Source: Planctomycetaceae bacterium
Lineage (GTDB): Bacteria; Planctomycetota; Planctomycetia; Pirellulales; Pirellulaceae
DNA length: 10,648 nucleotides
Assembly: GCA_007695205.1 (NCBI GenBank)
Contig: REEF01000195.1
Coordinates: 1 to 10,648, forward strand
Reading direction: 5' to 3'
Part shown: positions 7,418 through 10,648 of the stretch, in pieces
Layout: every line of letters starts with the position of its first letter
Numbering within the stretch: position 1 is the stretch's first letter
Notes under the pieces: model-generated
The model's input: only the letters and a program-made list of their open reading frames with translations
What the model was told of the DNA's origin: nothing
The model's database searches: none
Made by a program: the position numbers and the translations under genes

Positions 7418-8893
7418 TTATTCGATAACCCGTACCAGTGCGATGTAGGAGCGATGGTTTGCTGGGGCCAGGGTCAGGATCCGCTGGGGACCCCACCAGG
7501 ACGTTCCATCGTGTTGATCCCATTGCGGTTCCACGATTTCCTCTTCGCTCCACGACAACGCGGCGATATCGAACCAACGCACGGAGACCTGTTTCGCGTA
7601 AACCCATGGATCGAGGTGAACCGTGGCCCGGCCGCCGGGGAAATAGACGGCATACGCTTTGCCGATATCGGCCATGCAATAGCAGTCCACCGAGTTGCCC
7701 ACGGTTGAAAACGCTTCATAAGGTTCTGCGTTGAAGATGTTAAATTCATCGAGGAACATGTTCACGGCCCGCAGGGTCTGCTGCGCTCTTTCAGACAGGC
7801 CGATGCCCCATCCCCAGCGGCCGTCGTCGCGGAGGGCCGGACGGTGGAACCGCGTCGACGCGGCGCCGCCGAAGATGTTTCTCCAGAATCGCTCGACAGC
7901 CTCCTTTTCGGTGCCTGCTGCGGTATTGAGCCCGACGCCCTGGCCGTAAACTTTGACGTTGTTGATCGGCATCGGGCCCGCGTCACTCATCGCGATCATT
8001 TTCCGCCAGAACAGAAGGTTGTCCCAGTGCTTCTTGCCCACCGGCCCCAAAGCATCCTGGTTGTTCTGCGACACCTCGGCGAAAGAATAGACATCACGGT
8101 ACGTCATGACATGCCGGACCGATGTGCCGGGCGCGAACTGCATGCTCGTCACGTGGATCTGCTTGCCGGCTTGTTCGGCAGCTTCCTTGATGTAGATCGC
8201 CCAGTAGTTTTCCCATTCGGCCCCCAGGCTGCTCTCGTTGTTGATGTTGTACAGCACGTGATCGTATTGCAGCGTGATGGACATCAGCTTGTCGATGTAT
8301 CGGTGCTGATAGTCCAGTACCGGTTGCTTCTTGTGCCGAAGAGAACCGCCATAGAAGTCGCTGTGGCTGCTGATCGTGCCCGGTTCCCAGTTGATATTGT
8401 TGTCGGGATTCAGCGGATGCACGGCGAAACGGCCGTATACACCGGATCCAGAGAGATCGAACCAGTCCCACAAGGTCAGTTGGACAATGATCTGGCGCTG
8501 GTGCGTCTGGTCCAGGAAGAAACGCAATCGCTCCCAATAGGCGTCGTTCCATTGGTCGAGGTCGTAGCGGCCGTCGTCCAACTGTTTGGGGGCGAAAAGA
8601 TCCCCTTCGTTGCGGTCGGACATCGTATTGCGCACATAGTTCCCGCCCACCGACCGCATGAGATCCAGGTGTTCGGTCAGTTGTGTCCCCGTCCATTGCC
8701 AGAGGTTGTCTTTGTCGCTGGCCCCGACCAGCATGATGGGTTTCCCCTGGTATTGCCAGTAGAACGGATTCCCGGAATACGGCTGGATATGACCCGCCTC
8801 GCTCGCCGGCGTGGGGACAGCCCCCCAGAACATCGCCAGCAACAACACAACGGCCATTCCAGTTCTGTGACTACGGTAGTTTCCTGAAAACAT
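7418..8893 (-). CDS. Secreted clan A glycosidase-like protein, paralogue of the 3335-4810 protein
   Basis: 491 residues. The start is the ATG at 8893 (MFSGNYRSHRTGMAVV), eight bases after AAGGAG, with a signal peptide to about residue 30. The frame is open up to 9286, but that extension lies inside the preceding gene and reads as Arg/Gly/Pro-rich shadow. Conserved blocks are HIQPYSGNPFYWQYQGKP (35-52), SVGGNYVRNTMSDR (81-94), LTLWDWFD (139-146), YNINNES with E220 as candidate acid/base, SFAEVSQNNQD (270-280), PINNVKVYG (309-317) and TRFHRP (347-352). At the position of E305 in the paralogue this copy has V313, so the presumed nucleophile appears to be absent. The C-terminal part (YAVYFPGGRATVHLDPWV and RWFDI) again resembles a collagen-binding-like beta domain. 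It lies 29 bases after the chimeric remnant and 26 bases before the GH39-like gene. It may be active through another residue, or be a binding or inactive partner. Confidence 0.75.
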   Translation of the reverse strand: MFSGNYRSHRTGMAVVLLLAMFWGAVPTPASEAGHIQPYSGNPFYWQYQGKPIMLVGASDKDNLWQWTGTQLTEHLDLMRSVGGNYVRNTMSDRNEGDLFAPKQLDDGRYDLDQWNDAYWERLRFFLDQTHQRQIIVQLTLWDWFDLSGSGVYGRFAVHPLNPDNNINWEPGTISSHSDFYGGSLRHKKQPVLDYQHRYIDKLMSITLQYDHVLYNINNESSLGAEWENYWAIYIKEAAEQAGKQIHVTSMQFAPGTSVRHVMTYRDVYSFAEVSQNNQDALGPVGKKHWDNLLFWRKMIAMSDAGPMPINNVKVYGQGVGLNTAAGTEKEAVERFWRNIFGGAASTRFHRPALRDDGRWGWGIGLSERAQQTLRAVNMFLDEFNIFNAEPYEAFSTVGNSVDCYCMADIGKAYAVYFPGGRATVHLDPWVYAKQVSVRWFDIAALSWSEEEIVEPQWDQHDGTSWWGPQRILTLAPANHRSYIALVRVIE

Positions 8894-8901
8894 CTCGTGA
8901 T

Positions 8902-8907
8902 CTCCTT
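8902..8907 (-). promoter_or_regulatory. Ribosome binding site AAGGAG fixing the start at 8893
   Basis: AAGGAG on the minus strand, eight bases before the ATG at 8893, in the 29-base gap after the stop of the preceding small gene. It supports this start over the open frame reaching 9286. Confidence 0.75.
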
Positions 8908-8922
8908 CTGAAGTAACGATTG

Positions 8923-9324
8923 CTAACGGTTGATGTCGTTGTACAGATCGCTGTCCGGGTCGATGCGATCCCGGCTGGACATCGTATTGCGGAGATAGTT
9001 GCCGCCGACGGAGACCAGCAGATCCAGGTGGGCCTCCAGCCCGTTCGACCCGATGTTCGGATGGTTGAACAGGTTGCCCTGATCCGACCCGCCCAACAGC
9101 AGGACGGGCCTGCCCTTGTACTGCCAGTAGCGCCCGTCCTGGGACCAGGGCTGAATCCGACGCACGTCCCGCGGGAGGCTGACGAGCTGGTCGTCCAGTT
9201 CGTTGTTCGCATCGGTATCCAGGATCACCCGAATCCGCTCGGAATCCGATTCCCCGAACGATACACCGGGAACGGCCAGCAGGCACAAAATCGTCAGGAA
9301 CACCAATCGGGTTGTGCTTCTCAT
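8923..9324 (-). CDS. Chimeric truncated secreted protein: nucleoside-hydrolase N-terminal motif fused to the start of a glycosidase-like barrel
   Basis: 133 residues from the ATG at 9324, nine bases after AAAGGAG. Residues 1-25 are a clear signal peptide (MRSTTRLVFLTILCLLAVPG). Residues 31-46 read IRVILDTDANNELDDQ, the Asp-rich calcium-binding N-terminus of inosine/uridine-type nucleoside hydrolases. No other part of that family follows. From about residue 52 the sequence becomes the N-terminal part of the barrel family of the two neighbouring 491-residue proteins: RRIQPW, WQYKGRPVLLLGGSD (67-81), LDLLVSVGGNYLRNTMS (100-116). It stops at about one quarter of that family's length, before strand 4 and all catalytic residues. 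It resembles the distant paralogue at 3335-4810 (LLLGGSD, LLVSVGGNYLRNTMS) more than the adjacent one. It is probably a remnant of deletion and fusion, yet it still carries the operon's first start and ribosome site, so it is likely to be translated. Confidence 0.65.
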   Translation of the reverse strand: MRSTTRLVFLTILCLLAVPGVSFGESDSERIRVILDTDANNELDDQLVSLPRDVRRIQPWSQDGRYWQYKGRPVLLLGGSDQGNLFNHPNIGSNGLEAHLDLLVSVGGNYLRNTMSSRDRIDPDSDLYNDINR

Positions 9325-9333
9325 CGTAACGAG

Positions 9334-9340
9334 CTCCTTT
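9334..9340 (-). promoter_or_regulatory. Ribosome binding site AAAGGAG for the first gene of the operon
   Basis: AAAGGAG on the minus strand, nine bases before the ATG at 9324; the strongest such site in the operon. Confidence 0.7.
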
Positions 9341-9404
9341 CTCTAAACAAATCGAAGGTTTTGGATGACCGGATCACCGCAGCCCGGGCCGGCCACCGTG
9401 CTCG

Positions 9405-9434
9405 ATTATCCCCACGTACCTGCCCCCCTGTCCA
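9405..9434 (-). promoter_or_regulatory. Candidate sigma-70-type promoter of the glycosidase operon
   Basis: On the minus strand TGGACA (9434-9429) is followed by 18 bases and GATAAT (9410-9405), each one mismatch from consensus. Transcription would start near 9398 and leave a leader of about 73 bases before the ATG at 9324. The -35 box lies within the inverted repeat CCCTGT-CCAT-ACAGGG (9426-9441), a possible operator. Housekeeping promoters of this lineage are poorly known, so confidence is moderate to low. Confidence 0.4.
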
Positions 9435-9529
9435 TACAGGGCGTTCCACGGTTCTTTTTTTTCCGGCCCCGACCGAACTGTTCAAGACAGCGCAAACCGC
9501 TGGACAGGTAATATACCCGGAATGACGGT

Positions 9530-10423
9530 ATGACTGCGAAACGAGTCTTGGTTCAGTGGATCGGCCACAGCGATTTGCGGGCGATGGCGGCATCGCTTCC
9601 GCCTGCCCAGCGTGACGAGATCATGGAAGTGGTGAAGGGCGAGCGGCCGAAGCAAGACGACCTTGGTCCCGGCAAAACGCTGCTTTCCACCGAGCAGTTC
9701 GACGAGGTTCGGCTGCTGAGCAATTACCCACTGGCTTGGAACAAGAAATACGTTGCGTGGCTCCTGCAGCCGATCCCAGGGGAGGGCTCGAGTATCCGCA
9801 TGATTCGCCGGGTGGGAGACGGCCGGGAACGCCAGGTCGACGTCCGGATCATCGCCGCGACCAATCGCGATCTTCACGATGCCATCCGCGACGGATCGTT
9901 TCGAGAGGATCTGTATTACCGCCTGGCCACCCTTTCCATCACGCTGCCACCGTTAAGAGATCGCAAGAGCGACATCCCGAAGATCGCCGAAAAGCTGCTT
10001 GCCCAAATCAACAGGCAGTTCGAGGCCGAGGAACCGAATTACCAGCACAAAACGCTTTCTGCCCCCGCAATCGGATTTGTGAAGAAACACGACTGGCCAG
10101 GCAACGTCCGGCAACTTTACAATGTTCTGGTGCAGGCTGCCGTCCTGGCGGAAGGAACGACGTTGGGACGAGGCGATCTGGTCGCGGCCCTGGGGGAAAT
10201 GCCGGAAAAAGGCAGCCGAACAGGCCTCGCCGAACGCCCATTGGGTGATGATTTCGACCTGGAGAAGCGCCTGAACGACATACACAGACAGTACTTACAG
10301 CAAGCGATGCTGCAGGCCAACGGAGTGAAGGCGGAAGCGGCTCGGCTGCTGGGAATGAAACATTACCAAACGCTGGACGCCCAGTTGAAACGGCTCGGGG
10401 TTGACGGCGACTCGGATACGTGA
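9530..10423 (+). CDS. Sigma-54 enhancer-binding regulator lacking the Walker A/GAFTGA/Walker B part of its AAA+ domain
   Basis: 297 residues from the ATG at 9530; the ribosome site is weak. Residues 1-78 (KRVLVQWIGHSDLRAM, then KTLLSTEQFDEVRLLSNYP at 49-67) look like the beginning of a Rossmann-like sensor domain of the RtcR/CARF-like kind that precedes some sigma-54 AAA+ domains. At about residue 79 the sequence jumps into the second half of a sigma-54 AAA+ domain. It keeps RRVGDGRERQVDVRIIAATNRDL (93-115, sensor I), FREDLYYRL (124-132, arginine fingers), LPPLRDRKSDIP (139-150) and WPGNVRQL (189-196, sensor II). A Fis-type HTH (about 262-291) ends the protein. The Walker A loop, the GAFTGA loop that contacts sigma-54 and the Walker B DE are all absent, although the frame is intact. 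Such a protein could not hydrolyse ATP or activate sigma-54, though it might still bind DNA. It lies just upstream of a -24/-12 promoter and a restriction gene, its probable target. Confidence 0.8.
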   Translation: MTAKRVLVQWIGHSDLRAMAASLPPAQRDEIMEVVKGERPKQDDLGPGKTLLSTEQFDEVRLLSNYPLAWNKKYVAWLLQPIPGEGSSIRMIRRVGDGRERQVDVRIIAATNRDLHDAIRDGSFREDLYYRLATLSITLPPLRDRKSDIPKIAEKLLAQINRQFEAEEPNYQHKTLSAPAIGFVKKHDWPGNVRQLYNVLVQAAVLAEGTTLGRGDLVAALGEMPEKGSRTGLAERPLGDDFDLEKRLNDIHRQYLQQAMLQANGVKAEAARLLGMKHYQTLDAQLKRLGVDGDSDT

Positions 10424-10452
10424 ACGAAAACCGACAGACTTTTTTGCCGGCT

Positions 10453-10468
10453 TGGCACGCGATTCGCA
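10453..10468 (+). promoter_or_regulatory. Sigma-54 (-24/-12) promoter before the restriction-type gene
   Basis: TGGCACG-CGAT-TCGCA matches the consensus TGGCACG-N4-TTGCA at all but one fixed base. GG (10454-10455) and GC (10466-10467) have exactly the required spacing, and a T-run (10440-10445) lies upstream. Transcription would start near 10479. It is placed between a sigma-54 activator-like gene and the gene that starts at the right edge. Confidence 0.75.
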
Positions 10469-10508
10469 ATTCCGGCCCGGCATGACCACCGACGGTGACT
10501 ATCTGCTG

Positions 10509-10648
10509 ATGAAATCGATCAACTTCGAGTTTCTCCGAGCGAAATGGCCGGAACTCGCGGGGCTCGGGGGCTTCGCCGCGGCGTATGCCCACGCGGACGC
10601 GGTCGGGGCGATCGCGAAACTGCGAATGTTTTGCGAGCAGGTGGTCGA
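10509..10648 (+). CDS. Partial N-terminus of a type I restriction R subunit-like protein (HsdR/DUF4145-type)
   Basis: The frame runs to the right edge without a stop. From the ATG at 10509 it reads MKSINFEFLRAKWPEL, then LAGLGGFAAAYAHADAVGAIAKLRMFCEQVV. The pattern NFEFLR, LxGLGGFA, AYAHxD, KLRxFxEQ is that of the N-terminal region of type I restriction endonuclease R subunits and related DEAD/DEAH helicase-nucleases carrying a DUF4145-like domain. The nuclease and helicase motors would lie outside the window. An in-frame ATG at 10482 is also possible, but it falls only three bases after the predicted sigma-54 transcription start, whereas 10509 has a weak GGTGA site 10 bases before it and begins right at the conserved block. 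The gene is probably regulated by sigma-54 and the upstream regulator. Confidence 0.65.
   Translation, partial: MKSINFEFLRAKWPELAGLGGFAAAYAHADAVGAIAKLRMFCEQVV

Larger units (their letters stand above)
9325..9529. other. Divergent intergenic region between the glycosidase operon and the regulator
   Basis: This 205-base region holds no gene that I can support. Besides the minus-strand promoter candidate, it has an eight-base perfect inverted repeat, CCTGTCCA at 9427-9434 and TGGACAGG at 9501-9508, with 66 bases between the arms. It also has a small palindrome GAAC-T-GTTC at 9475-9483 and a run of eight T at 9455-9462. TAATAT at 9509-9514 could be a -10 box for the rightward gene, but I see no convincing -35 box for it. 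The paired TGGACAGG boxes facing away from each other suggest one factor could serve both directions; this is inference. Confidence 0.4.

Noticed and set aside
4872..7679. Longer start at 7679 for the GH39-like gene
   Set aside because: The extra 96 residues lie inside the upstream gene in another frame and are Arg/Gly-rich shadow sequence. ATG 7391 has a ribosome site and a signal peptide.
7418..9286. Longer start at 9286 for the second barrel gene
   Set aside because: The extension overlaps the chimeric gene out of frame. ATG 8893 has AAGGAG at eight bases and starts a signal peptide.
9426..9462. CCCTGT-CCAT-ACAGGG hairpin plus T-run as a terminator
   Set aside because: The stem is only six base pairs, and 13 bases separate it from the T-run. 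It lies in a divergent promoter region where no transcript is expected to end; an operator role is more plausible.

Overview
The window is GC-rich, roughly 60% by eye. It looks like a planctomycete-type chromosome, perhaps assembled from an environmental sample. Three signs point that way: a run of secreted carbohydrate-active proteins with signal peptides, an enhancer-binding regulator of sigma-54 next to a type I restriction gene, and a small foldback repeat with a GGACGGATTG/CAATCCGTCC core of a kind I associate with Planctomycetes. The lineage is an inference; no marker gene is present.

Left part, 1-1331 (+ strand): the 3' part of a large all-alpha carbohydrate-active protein, best matched to the PcRGLX/YetA-like (rhamnogalacturonan exolyase-like) family. 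It meets the next operon tail to tail across a 117-base gap filled by a nested foldback element (about 1350-1440).

Centre, 1449-9324 (- strand): a tightly spaced operon read from right to left. The order is (i) a 133-residue chimeric remnant at 8923-9324, with a signal peptide and a nucleoside-hydrolase metal motif joined to the start of a glycosidase-like barrel; (ii) a 491-residue secreted glycosidase-like protein at 7418-8893; (iii) an 839-residue secreted GH39-like clan A glycosidase with a CBM9/DOMON-like tail at 4872-7391; (iv) a second 491-residue paralogue of (ii) at 3335-4810; (v) a secreted unknown protein of the alpha-toroid type at 1449-3211, broken by a one-base frameshift near 3035. 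Every start has an AGGAG-type ribosome site 7-9 bases upstream, and the gaps are 29, 26, 61 and 123 bases. A sigma-70-like promoter lies at 9405-9434. Together these proteins probably take apart a complex, possibly pectin-like, polysaccharide outside the cytoplasm. The substrate is not shown by the sequence.

Right part, 9530-10648 (+ strand): a divergent module of another kind. A sigma-54 activator-like gene (9530-10423) keeps its N-terminal sensor start, sensor I, arginine-finger region, sensor II and Fis-type HTH. It lacks Walker A, GAFTGA and Walker B, as if about 200 residues had been removed in frame. Just downstream is a near-consensus -24/-12 promoter (10453-10468), and right after it begins a gene that looks like the N-terminus of a type I restriction R subunit (partial at the right edge). 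This suggests a restriction system induced through sigma-54, with a damaged or deliberately ATPase-less regulator in this copy.

Three of the seven genes are damaged in different ways (frameshift, chimeric truncation, internal deletion). The locus is either decaying and recombining or contains assembly errors.
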